A stretch of DNA of 64,000 bases from Duganella sacchari (lineage in GTDB: Bacteria > Pseudomonadota > Gammaproteobacteria > Burkholderiales > Burkholderiaceae_D), in the NCBI RefSeq assembly GCF_900143065.1, contig NZ_FRCX01000002.1, forward strand, positions 310,001-374,000. The letters are read 5' to 3'. A program made the translations under genes and the position numbers. The first letter of the stretch is position 1. The number at the start of each line of letters is the position of its first letter. The notes under the pieces were generated by a model. That model was given only the letters and a program-made list of their open reading frames with translations. It made no database searches and was not told where the DNA came from. Positions 38,801 through 46,350 of the stretch are shown here, in pieces.

Positions 38801-41677
38801 AGCCAGACGATTGGCGCGGCGATCCAGTTCTTGATAGGTCAGCACCTGGTCGTCGCCGACCAGTGCGACGGCATACGGCGTGGCCTGAGCCTGGCGTTCG
38901 ATCAGGGTGTGGACACAAACCTGGCGGTCATAGTCGCGGTCCGTCGCATTCCATTGTGCCAGTTGTGCGATACGGCCCTGTGCCGCTTTGTCGAGCGGCA
39001 TGGCGACCGCTGCTTGCAACGCATCGGCGTTTATCGTCAGTTGATCCAGCGCGGCGCAATAGGCGGCGAAGCTGGCGGACAGGCGCGTCAGGTCGCAGCT
39101 GCGGCGCACTGTCCAGCACAGCACGATACCTTGTGGGGAACGATGGACCAGATTGTCCAGATCCACGCCGGGCGTATCGGATGCGGCATCCAGCACGGTA
39201 ATGCCAGGCCAATGCGGCTGAGGGGCATCCAGGCAGTTGGTTAGCACGGCGCTGCGTTGACGCAGTTCGCCGCCCTCGGCCAGCACGCTGCGCAAGCCCG
39301 CAAATGGATCGGCCAATGCGTGGAAACGGTCGTGCTGCAATTGTGCTTCCAGCTGCCGCGCGAGTTCCAGCACGTTCTGGTGTTGCGGTTGCGCGGTTTC
39401 GGCCCAGGCGAAACGGGTGGCGTCGCCAAAACCGTAGGTCGATTCCGGATAGCGCAGGCCATAATCCACCACGCCAATCGCCATCGGAGCGCGATCAAAT
39501 GACAGCACCGAGGCCATGGCCGCCAGCAGCAGTGCTTCCACACTGACGCGGTGTTGGTCCGCCAGCTGCTCCAGCGCCGCACTGTTTTGAATCGTATGCG
39601 ACCAGCGTTCGGTGCCACTGCCGTCCGCCGCCGGCAGCACCGGACCAGCCGCCAGCGCACTGAAACGCTGGCGCCAGTATTGCGACTGCACCGGCAAATC
39701 GGTATGGCTGCCGCGCGCCACCAGCCATGGTTTCCACAGTGGCGACTCCGGACGACCGCCCTGTCCCGAATAACGCCGGAACAATTCGTCGTAGAACAGC
39801 CACGAGGAATGGCCGTCGAACGCCATCATGTCCAATACCGTGGACAGGTAGCCACTACCGTCCGCACGCGTCATCATGTGCAGGCGTAACGCGGGCCACT
39901 GGCGTTCGGCGTAGCACTCACGCAGCAGTTGTGCGTGTTGTGCGGCCAGATCTGGCGCTTCGTTGCCCAGCGGGGTGACGGGAATGCGATAGCTCGCGAC
40001 CGCATCAGCGCATTCGAAGCTGCCCCGTTGTCCGGCAACCGCCGACAGCATCGGGTGGTCCTTTAGCAGTCCCGCCAGGGCGGTTTGCATGGCGTCCACG
40101 TCCAGACGTTCGAAGGCGAAGCTGCGCGTGATGTAGCCAGCTGCGCTGCCAGGCTGGCGCATGCGCTCGGCCAGGTAGCCCCGCTGCAGGGTGGTCATCG
40201 GTACGCTGTGCTGTACGGCCGCCGATACTGTGGGCGACGGCAATTGCGGTGCAGCGATCAATGTGGCGCTGGCGGATTCCCAGCATGCCGTATCGCTACC
40301 GGCACGGCGCAGCAAGGCGTCAAAGCCGTTGCGGAACTGTTCCAGGAAGCCGTCTGCAAACCATGATGGCACGCAGTCGAAGGTGACTTCGAGTTCGCCG
40401 TCGATGTCGCGCAACTGGCAATGCAAGGCGGTATCCGGGGTCTGCGCCACGCCATAACCGACGGACTGGCTCCAGCTGGGTTCTTGCGATGACTGCGCCG
40501 CACCCAGCAAACTGGTAAAGACGATGGGGAAGCTGCGCGCGGGACGGTCAGGCCCCAGGCTGCGTAAGGCGGCCATGGCGCTGACATAGCCGTGATTCAT
40601 CGCGGCCAGCAGCTGCTGGCTGTATGACTGGGCGCGTTCGGCTACGCTTTGGCCGGGTGCGACATCTGCGTCAAACAGTGCGGTGGACGTAAATGGGCCG
40701 ACGACACGCGCCAGATCGGCATGGATAGGCGGCCGGTTCTGCATCGTCAGTATCAGACCAAAGCGCGCCTGTTCGCTCCAGCCGCGCAGGGCTTCGCAGA
40801 ACAACGTCAGCACGCCAGCGGTGGAGGACAGCTTGCGGTCCGTCAGTGCGGATTGCAATGCCGCGTACGCGGGTGCGGGCAAACGCCACGACAGGCGTTG
40901 ACGGTTGTTTTCCTGCGCCGGACCTTGCCGCATGGCGGCGGTGTAAGGCAGTGCCGGGCCGTCAGGGCAATCGCGCAGACGCTCCTGCCAGTAATTCAGG
41001 CAGCGTGCGTAGCCTGCGCTGGTTTTGAATGCTTCCATGCTGTGCACGAAGTCGCGGAATTCGAGCGCGGGCGCTTCGGGCCGCAATTCGGGCTGGTCGT
41101 AGGCAGCGCGCCACTCGCGGTAGATCAGGTCTGCACTTTTGGCGTCCACAATCCAGGAGTCCATGCTGACATGCACGCGGCTATTGGCTTGCGGGCCGCG
41201 CGTGATGCGGATTTCGTACAGAGGCCAGTCGCCGGCACGATACAGCTTGTGCGACAGCTGCTGACGCACGCGTTGCGCGCCCTGCTCCGCCGCAGCTTCG
41301 CTGGTATGGTCTTCGCAGACAAATGCCGGCAAGGCGCGGCTGCGGTGTATCCGCTGGCTCCCGTTGCTCATCACTTCGGCGCGGATCATCGGATGGGCAG
41401 CCGCCACCGCATGCCAAGCCCGTTCCAGGCGCGCCGTGTCAAGACCGGCAACGTCAAATTCCAGATAGACGTGGCAACCTGCCCGGTCCAGGCGCACCGG
41501 ATTGGATTTGGCTGCCAGATAAGCGCCTTGCAGGTCGGTCAGCGGGAATGGCTGATCTGCCGCACGGTCGTCGCGCACCAGCGTTGGGTGACGCTGCTCT
41601 GCCGCTTGCGCCTGCATCTGCGCCAGTACGCGCTTCTTGTCGGCCAGCGTCAGGTTCTTGAAATCGTCAATTTGCAT
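32882..41677 (-). CDS. Hybrid NRPS/trans-AT PKS, Cy-Cy-A(Cys)-PCP-KS-DH-KR
   Basis: 2931 residues from the ATG that overlaps the upstream stop by 11 bases; the open frame extends further upstream, but that part is non-native sequence. Two tandem heterocyclisation domains carry the DxxxxDxxS motif (Asp173/Asp178/Ser181 and Asp616/Asp621/Ser624). The A domain (about 930-1430) has pocket residues D-L-F-N-F-S-L-V-W by hand alignment, close to known cysteine codes. PCP Ser1494 (LGFNSL). KS about 1570-2005 with Cys1740, HGTGT, NVGHLEAAAG. DH with His2216 (HxxxGxxxxP) and Asp2374 (DxxxQ). KR with SGGAGGIG and Tyr2831. There is no terminal ACP; the next protein starts with one. Predicted: cysteine is added and cyclised to thiazoline, then a malonate is added and processed to an alkene. 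Confidence 0.93.
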   Translation of the reverse strand: MQIDDFKNLTLADKKRVLAQMQAQAAEQRHPTLVRDDRAADQPFPLTDLQGAYLAAKSNPVRLDRAGCHVYLEFDVAGLDTARLERAWHAVAAAHPMIRAEVMSNGSQRIHRSRALPAFVCEDHTSEAAAEQGAQRVRQQLSHKLYRAGDWPLYEIRITRGPQANSRVHVSMDSWIVDAKSADLIYREWRAAYDQPELRPEAPALEFRDFVHSMEAFKTSAGYARCLNYWQERLRDCPDGPALPYTAAMRQGPAQENNRQRLSWRLPAPAYAALQSALTDRKLSSTAGVLTLFCEALRGWSEQARFGLILTMQNRPPIHADLARVVGPFTSTALFDADVAPGQSVAERAQSYSQQLLAAMNHGYVSAMAALRSLGPDRPARSFPIVFTSLLGAAQSSQEPSWSQSVGYGVAQTPDTALHCQLRDIDGELEVTFDCVPSWFADGFLEQFRNGFDALLRRAGSDTACWESASATLIAAPQLPSPTVSAAVQHSVPMTTLQRGYLAERMRQPGSAAGYITRSFAFERLDVDAMQTALAGLLKDHPMLSAVAGQRGSFECADAVASYRIPVTPLGNEAPDLAAQHAQLLRECYAERQWPALRLHMMTRADGSGYLSTVLDMMAFDGHSSWLFYDELFRRYSGQGGRPESPLWKPWLVARGSHTDLPVQSQYWRQRFSALAAGPVLPAADGSGTERWSHTIQNSAALEQLADQHRVSVEALLLAAMASVLSFDRAPMAIGVVDYGLRYPESTYGFGDATRFAWAETAQPQHQNVLELARQLEAQLQHDRFHALADPFAGLRSVLAEGGELRQRSAVLTNCLDAPQPHWPGITVLDAASDTPGVDLDNLVHRSPQGIVLCWTVRRSCDLTRLSASFAAYCAALDQLTINADALQAAVAMPLDKAAQGRIAQLAQWNATDRDYDRQVCVHTLIERQAQATPYAVALVGDDQVLTYQELDRRANRLANYLQQQGVRNGDLVAVMQSRSHELIATLLAILKCGAAFIPLNVEDPQQRLERVLDQAQARFVVSTCAHYGRFTDNRRRVLLIDADSATIEQLSASFTPAQPVQAEDRAYIIFTSGSTGTPKGVVVRHRPVINLIEWAAREFGFNPSDRVLFVNPLSFDLAIFDLFGMLAYGASIRIVNDADRTNALAVAQYLRDEPITFWNSAPAYLQMVLPFLKANANGSAVLPRLRIVFLSGDWIPLAMPDATRALAPQAQIISLGGATEATVWSNFYPVGALDPAWRSIPYGRPIQNSRYYVLDEQLAPLPVGEAGDLYIGGECLSDGYINEQELTARAFIPDPLHEKAGMLMYRTGDRARFFADGNIEFLGRIDQQVKLRGYRVELGEVEAALEGCGLVRAVAVVRNDAGGQRLVGFASASDKVAAGELRDEGMWQQLKARLPAYMVPSQIIVLPALPITPNGKVDRKRLGQDTFDSLTAGAVSAAEEVSAAPASAAAPQDPRQLEEKLAQWLCAGVVEVFGAELGSVSLDDNLGYLGFNSLHYTLLAAKLANELQVALNPALFFRYTSVAEILEYLLREHAAQLTQALMPAVVEVIAPAPVSIAQEPKTAERAAVGAIAIIGMAGVMPQAADLQAFWSNLQDARDCSTVIPADRWDWRAVHGDPHGPGNYTNVHRAAFMDDVASFDASFFSIAPREAELMDPRQRMLLEAVWACLENGGQRPGALRGSQTGLFIGATGDEYATLSLQPGREIDRFTLSGVSRTILSNRISYLFDWHGPSEVVDTACSSSLVAVHNAVRALQNGDCSLAIAGGVNIMIDPVPHVCLSKIGMLAADGRCKTFDARADGYARGEGIGLVLLKPLEDAIRDGDPIHAVLRGTAVNHGGRASALSAPNPAAQVQVISNAIRAAGIDSGQLGYMEAHGTGTALGDPIEVEALKETFATLRQQAGLAPVTAGSVALSSVKPNVGHLEAAAGIAGMLKAVMCVKHGVLPATLHLEQLNPNIELEGSPFYIVRQTADWKRVMDASGTPVRRAAGISSFGFGGVNAHVIIEEYQPAAPAIAEDNTLWPVPLSAQTEAQLRDMALDLAAYIDRSTPGSLRLCDVAYTLQTARDSMQERLLLAVSSLDQLSALLRTFVNGAPLPANVWRGMAKTAPMRPAKAGSARTAPPRAFIANDDIEIKALLNEAGQLWNQHGAAAWPWAGTAPQDARRIALPGYRFARTHYWLPAMSSSAAPVAQAAIVPSMKADGVIALAADAAVLRQHDIGGQGVLPAAAYLAILRQTALATANTTDWIGFGDIVWMQPYTATGGGRLKLEWNTTAQNRIRCILVSEQPDQRIEHCNAELLAPASRPAEAAPLHSGEGMQQLPQDGCYRLFEQGGMRLGPLYRTVRHLAWNDSSAVAQLGCVAGADADARWMLTLDGALQAMALHQQLLRPGSPPSVPFHIRRLYLAADCPQQSVVHLQISATSARLPKYEAQLLDTEGRAIGRIEACAGKAINIAAAQPIQPAHHYVPHWQVVPAGAAAAVSQVLLLSDSPLHPAALPVGWSSAQRQNGIQSSDESAWSALLTTAGTPPAVILLDYRNWSSNGDGAGGIAPSANGEPLYQAFDEAFALARAAMRSRLRQPLTVIAITGPQSGPHSAAVQALGSFGRAVSSESPKIRFCAVELHEATNYMADKAAMAAMVSQIQARSAGANRPVNYRYDARNSQLSAASLQPVAIPSAGRAALPEGSVVLVSGGAGGIGRLVASFLLARGCRVALLGRTAENEARQQMRTGGLPDHANCRYLQADVADATQVAQAVAQVRTEWGPIRAVFHAAGSRADGLLLRKDAAGKRAALEAKVSGALVLDHATRNEPLDYFVCFSSLAAYMGPVGQTDYAYANAFLNSFSQARNQQMREGRRSGLSYAVGWPLWRDGGMRMDDKEREYILQLHGMEELATDAAMQCLFGILGGTHDNIALAVGDKDKIDRALLGNPADA

Positions 41678-44600
41678 GAGAGTAGGACCGATCCGGGTTG
41701 GTCGAGAGTTGGTTGAACAGAGCGATAAGCTGCTCTTCGGAGACGTCGTCCAGCGGCGCTTCGTCGTCCACGGCGGTGATAGCGCTGGCCTGCTGCACCA
41801 GTCGCGCGAGGCTCGCTGCGCTGTCTGCACCGACGATGTCCTGCACCTCCAGGTCAACGCCAAGCTGGGCTTCGATCTGGAAACGCAGGTTGATGGCTTT
41901 GACGGACTCCATGCCGTAGTCGGACAGCGAAGCGTCGGGATCGATGTCGTCTGCTGCCATCCCCAATTCCGCACCGAGAATGGCGCGCACTGCGGCCAAC
42001 GGTAGTGCGATATCAGGCATCGGCTGGATCGCCTGAACGGCTGCCGGCAGGACGGCCGGGGCGACGGGTATCGCCACAGCCAGGCGTGGCGCCACTGGCG
42101 CAGCAAGCCAGCAGCGTTCTGTCTGGAACGGATAAGCGGGTAGCGCGACGCGGTGGCGTTGCTGCGGCGTGAACCAGGATGCCCAGTCTGGCCAGTAGCC
42201 CTGCACGATCAGCGCCGCAAGCGTATCCAGGTCACTACGGCGGGCGCCCGCTGACAGCTGATGCCATAGCGCGTTTCCCTGCTCGCGCAGCGTGGTGGAT
42301 ACGGGCGGTTGGCGCTTTAGCGTCCAGCGGCCGTTCGCATTGGCGTTTTCCAGCAAGGACTTCAACTCGGCCAGGTCGTGGAACGCCAGCAGCACGCCGT
42401 GGTCGAAATGGCTACGCCCGCAGCTCAGGGTGTAGGCGACTGCGCTTGCCGAAGCCTGACTGCCGCCTTGGTGCAGCCACTGCTGCAAATCGCGCAGCTT
42501 GTCGCCCAGGGCCGCCTCCGTGCGGGCGGTGAGCGGCACCAGATAGCAGCGCGACGTTTCGGTGAGCGCAGCCATGGCCGGCGCCTGTTCCAGCACGCAG
42601 TGGCCATTGGTGCCGCCGATGCCGAACGAATTAATCACCGCGCGGCGTACGCCATCCGTGCCGGCTGCCCACGGCCGCACCTCGGTGTTGACGTAGAACG
42701 GCGTGCGATCGAAGTCGATTTTTGGATTGGGCGTCTGGTAGTTGATCGACGGGACCAGCGTCGCGTGATGCAGGCACAGTGCGGTCTTGACCAACCCCGC
42801 CATGCCGGCAGCGGTGGTCAGATGGCCGATGTTGGGTTTGACCGAACCGATGGCGCAGAAACCAGTCTGCGTGGTGTCGGCCTGGAAGCTGCGTGTCAAC
42901 GCCTGCAGCTCAACCACGTCGCCCAGCGCCGTGCCGGTGCCGTGTGCCTCGACATAGCCGATGCTGCCGGCGTCGATGCCCAGTCTGCGGTACAAGCCGG
43001 TTTGCAGGCTGGTTTGCGCGAGGCCGTTAGGTGCGGTGATGCCGTTGGAACGGCCGTCCTGGTTCAGGGCCGTGCCACGGATGACGGCGTAGACATGGTC
43101 GCCATCGCGCAGCGCCGCCTGCAGTGGTTTGAGGACGGTGAACGCCACGCCTTCGCCATGCACGAAGCCATCGGCTGCCGCATCAAACGCGCGGCAATGG
43201 CCGGTCGGCGAGAAGATGCCCAGTTTGCTGCTGGCGACGTAGAACTCCGGGTCCAGCGTCAGACAAACGCCGCCTGCCAGCACCATGTCCGACTCGCCGC
43301 TGCGCAGGCTTTGGCAGGCCAGATGCAAGGCTGTCATCGAGGAGGAACAGGCGGTATCGACCACCAGGCTTGGACCATTCAGGTTGAGGAAGTAGGAAAT
43401 GCGCGCGGCGATCAGCGACATATCGCTACCCAGCAGCGTCGCTGCGCTCGATGGCTGTCCCTGACGAGCGCCGAGGCCCGCGTAGTCCGGCTCACGCGCG
43501 CCGACAAAGACGCCCACCTGCTGCTGGTGCAGGCTGTCGGGCGCGTAGCCGGCATCTTCCAGCGCGCGCCAGGACTCCATCAGGCACAGACGCTGCTGCG
43601 GGTCCATCAGCGCCGCTTCTTTTGGCGCCAGGTTGAAGAACAGCGGCTCGAACTGGTCGATGTCGGACAGGAAGCCGCCCCACTTGCTATTGGAACGTCC
43701 CGGGACGGACATATCGGCGTCGTAATACGCTTCGCCGTCCCAGCGCTCGGCGGGCACGGGACCGACGCTTTCAATACCCTGCTTCAGATTGTTCCAGAAG
43801 CTGCGGTAGTCGTGCGCGCCAGGCACGCGCAGGCTGATGCCGATAATCGCAATGCCATCCTGCGCGTTGACGGTGGTGCTGGCGGCGCTCTCGGAAGCGG
43901 CAGGCGCAGGAGCGCCCGTTTGATCCAGATGGCGGGCCAGCAAGGCGATGCTGGGATAGTCGAAACAGCGCGCTACCTGTACGTCGAGTCCCGTCATCAG
44001 CGAAGCGCTGGTAGCAAAACTCATCAGCATGCCCGAATCCAGGCCCAGACTATCGAACTCGCGTTGCGGGTCGATGTCTTCAGGTGCGACGCCGAGCAGT
44101 TCAGCGGCCACCGTGATCAGCACAGGCTCGGTAGCCTGCGGCACACTGGCCGCAGATTTCAGCATGGCCGGCACGTCGCCTTGCGTCTGCTGCAGGACGA
44201 CGCGGTCGATCTTGCCATTCGGGCGGCGCGGCAACGCGGACAATTCGGTGTAACTGCCCGGGACCATGTGTGCAGGCAGGCGCGAGGCGACAAAGGCGCG
44301 CAGCGGCTGGACGTCAGCGTCCATGCCGGGGCGTGCGACCCAGAACGCCAGCAATCGTATGTGCAGTTCCGACAGCTGCTGCGCCACCACCGCCACTTCC
44401 GCAATGGCCGGATGTTCGCTGAGCACCAGTTCCACATGCTCCAGTTCCACGCGCAGGCCGTTGATCTTGACCTGGTGATCGTAACGGCCTGTCATGCGCA
44501 ACGTGCCATCGGTTGCCATGCGCGCCATCTCGCCCGTGCGGAACAGGCGTTCTGCGGCCGGCAAGCCGGCAACGGTTCCTGGCAAAAAGCGTTCTGCGGT

Positions 44601-45839
44601 GAGTGTTGGCTGGCCCAGGTAGTCCATCGCCAGGCAAGGGCCGGACAGATAGACTTCGCCTTCGGCGCCGCGCGCGACGGGCTGCATCTGCGCGTCCAGC
44701 AGCCGCACGGTGGTATTGGCGATGGGGCGATAGCCGCCCTGCACGGTCACGACAGCCGCACCGGGATGGTCTACCGCATCGTGCAAATAGGTGTTGGTTT
44801 CGGTGCAGCCAAAATCGTGCAGGAGTTCCGTCTGCGGGAACGCCAGCAGAAAGCGCTGTTGTACCGCAGCGCTCAACGGCCCGCCATTAATCACGCGCCG
44901 CAGGCGTTGCGGATGCGGGGCGCCGTTCTGGCGCAGGTCCAGCAGCAGCTGGATCAGTTGCGGGTTCAATGTCAGGTGGCTGACCTCACGAGCACCGAGC
45001 CAGCCAAACAACGCGCCCGGTTCGCGGACTGTACTTTCCGGTGCGATGGCGGTCGGCACGCCGGCCAGCAGCCCGCCCAGCAGTTCCCACATCGACGGCA
45101 TCACGTTGATCGGCGAACGCTGGCCGATCACATCGCCGCTGCGGAACGGATATTCCTGCCACATCCAGTACAGGCGGTTGATCAGTTGCAGCTGGCTGTG
45201 GCGCACGCCTTTGGGCTGGCCGGTCGAGCCGGAGGTGAACATGATCAGCGCCGGCGCGCTGGCCGGCATGACGGGCAGCGCCTCGATTGCGATGGCGCCG
45301 CTGCTGTAATCCAGCGTATCCAGCGCCAGTTGGGGAAGCTGGCCGGCAGCGAACCCGCCAGTGCTGGTGGTCAGCATCGCGACCGGCCGCGCGATGTCGC
45401 ACAGCGTCTGCAGATAAGCTTGCGGGAAGGTGCGGTCCAGCGGCAGGTACACCGCGCCCAGCGCCCATATCCCCATGATGGCAGCCTGCAGATCGGCGCA
45501 GCGCTCCAGATATACGCCCACGACCTGGCCTGGCTGCACGCCCATCTGCCGCAAATGCGCGGCCAGCACCAATGCGCGCTGGCGCAATTCGCCATACCGC
45601 AGCTGGCGTGGCGTGCCAGCGACTGGTTCATCAAACGCCGCGATGCGGTCGCTCCACGCCGTGCTGCGATCGAAGAACAGGCGCTCCAGGCGCTGTTCAA
45701 ACGGGAACGCATGGCGTGGACCGGCCACTTCGCTCACAGTGGTCGTGCCGCTGAATGCGGCTGGTGCTGCCGGCGCTGCCTCGGGGGCGGTGCGCCGCGG
45801 CGATGCCGCCTGCGCCAACCAGTTCAGTAGCTTGACCAT
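41667..45839 (-). CDS. Loading/first-extension synthase, A-ACP-KS-ACP
   Basis: 1390 residues. A domain about 45-560 (FTSGSTGQPKG near 200; PNGKIDR near 540). Its A4 motif reads NVMPSMWE, so the Asp that anchors an amino-acid alpha-amine is replaced by Met; the substrate is probably a carboxylic acid without that amine, such as an aryl acid. ACP Ser602 (LGLDSG). KS about 661-1086 with Cys831 in DTACSSS, EAHGTGT and NIGHL. Second ACP Ser1312 (YGMESV) after a linker. No C domain precedes A, as expected for a starter module, and there is no AT. Predicted: loads the starter and adds one unreduced malonate. The start has GAGGTAAG overlapping the OsmC stop. Confidence 0.92.
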   Translation of the reverse strand: MVKLLNWLAQAASPRRTAPEAAPAAPAAFSGTTTVSEVAGPRHAFPFEQRLERLFFDRSTAWSDRIAAFDEPVAGTPRQLRYGELRQRALVLAAHLRQMGVQPGQVVGVYLERCADLQAAIMGIWALGAVYLPLDRTFPQAYLQTLCDIARPVAMLTTSTGGFAAGQLPQLALDTLDYSSGAIAIEALPVMPASAPALIMFTSGSTGQPKGVRHSQLQLINRLYWMWQEYPFRSGDVIGQRSPINVMPSMWELLGGLLAGVPTAIAPESTVREPGALFGWLGAREVSHLTLNPQLIQLLLDLRQNGAPHPQRLRRVINGGPLSAAVQQRFLLAFPQTELLHDFGCTETNTYLHDAVDHPGAAVVTVQGGYRPIANTTVRLLDAQMQPVARGAEGEVYLSGPCLAMDYLGQPTLTAERFLPGTVAGLPAAERLFRTGEMARMATDGTLRMTGRYDHQVKINGLRVELEHVELVLSEHPAIAEVAVVAQQLSELHIRLLAFWVARPGMDADVQPLRAFVASRLPAHMVPGSYTELSALPRRPNGKIDRVVLQQTQGDVPAMLKSAASVPQATEPVLITVAAELLGVAPEDIDPQREFDSLGLDSGMLMSFATSASLMTGLDVQVARCFDYPSIALLARHLDQTGAPAPAASESAASTTVNAQDGIAIIGISLRVPGAHDYRSFWNNLKQGIESVGPVPAERWDGEAYYDADMSVPGRSNSKWGGFLSDIDQFEPLFFNLAPKEAALMDPQQRLCLMESWRALEDAGYAPDSLHQQQVGVFVGAREPDYAGLGARQGQPSSAATLLGSDMSLIAARISYFLNLNGPSLVVDTACSSSMTALHLACQSLRSGESDMVLAGGVCLTLDPEFYVASSKLGIFSPTGHCRAFDAAADGFVHGEGVAFTVLKPLQAALRDGDHVYAVIRGTALNQDGRSNGITAPNGLAQTSLQTGLYRRLGIDAGSIGYVEAHGTGTALGDVVELQALTRSFQADTTQTGFCAIGSVKPNIGHLTTAAGMAGLVKTALCLHHATLVPSINYQTPNPKIDFDRTPFYVNTEVRPWAAGTDGVRRAVINSFGIGGTNGHCVLEQAPAMAALTETSRCYLVPLTARTEAALGDKLRDLQQWLHQGGSQASASAVAYTLSCGRSHFDHGVLLAFHDLAELKSLLENANANGRWTLKRQPPVSTTLREQGNALWHQLSAGARRSDLDTLAALIVQGYWPDWASWFTPQQRHRVALPAYPFQTERCWLAAPVAPRLAVAIPVAPAVLPAAVQAIQPMPDIALPLAAVRAILGAELGMAADDIDPDASLSDYGMESVKAINLRFQIEAQLGVDLEVQDIVGADSAASLARLVQQASAITAVDDEAPLDDVSEEQLIALFNQLSTNPDRSYSHAN

Positions 45840-45847
45840 GGCTTACC

Positions 45848-46312
45848 TCAAGCCTGTGCCAGCATGACGTCGACACGGCCCTGGGCGCTGACCGTGACGT
45901 TGTCGGCCAAGGCCTTGGACACCATGCAGCCACGCTCCGCCTGCAGGAAGCAGCCCTGCACGGCGCCGCCAAACAGTGCGCGGCCTGCGGCGGTCAGATA
46001 CACCACCGGCTGGTGCTCGATCGCGGTCAGCACAGGCCCAGTCGGGGTGCTGGCGAAGATGCCACGGCTGCTGTTGCGCAGTTCTTCATACGCCACACCT
46101 TCCAGTTGCAGGATCGCGGCCAGCGTCATGAGATAGCAGGAGTTGGCGGCGGCGACCAGCAGTTCTTCGGGATTCGTTCCACGGCCCTTGCCGCCCAGTT
46201 CCGCCGGAACGCTGATTTGCTGTTCGATGGCGCCCGCGTGCAGGCGGCCTTCGCCTTCCATCAGGGTACCGTTCCATTTACCTTCGCATACAAACGCGTG
46301 TTCTGCTGCCAT
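45848..46312 (-). CDS. OsmC/Ohr-family protein
   Basis: A 154-residue OsmC-fold protein with the two expected redox cysteines, Cys59 (NSCYL) and Cys129 (ERGCMVS), plus an extra Cys121. GTNPEELLVAAANSC is the family hallmark. OsmC/Ohr proteins reduce organic peroxides with thiol donors. Within the operon, just before the loading synthase, it may protect against reactive oxygen species or process a thiol- or peroxide-containing intermediate; no precedent known to me fixes its role. The Shine-Dalgarno is weak, so translation may depend on upstream coupling. Confidence 0.85.
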   Translation of the reverse strand: MAAEHAFVCEGKWNGTLMEGEGRLHAGAIEQQISVPAELGGKGRGTNPEELLVAAANSCYLMTLAAILQLEGVAYEELRNSSRGIFASTPTGPVLTAIEHQPVVYLTAAGRALFGGAVQGCFLQAERGCMVSKALADNVTVSAQGRVDVMLAQA

Positions 46313-46350
46313 GTTGATGTCCGTTTCTGTGTAGTTGACTGAATGGTTGA

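Noticed and set aside
41678..42106. N-terminal extension of the second megasynthase frame
   Set aside because: These codons overlap the upstream gene in another frame and translate to Arg/Ser/Pro-rich noise; the native start is the ATG at 41677, where family sequence begins.
42378..45830. Open frame of 1150 codons on the plus strand opposite the loading synthase
   Set aside because: Same situation: antisense shadow of A-ACP-KS-ACP, with low-complexity Arg/Ala/Gln-rich translation.
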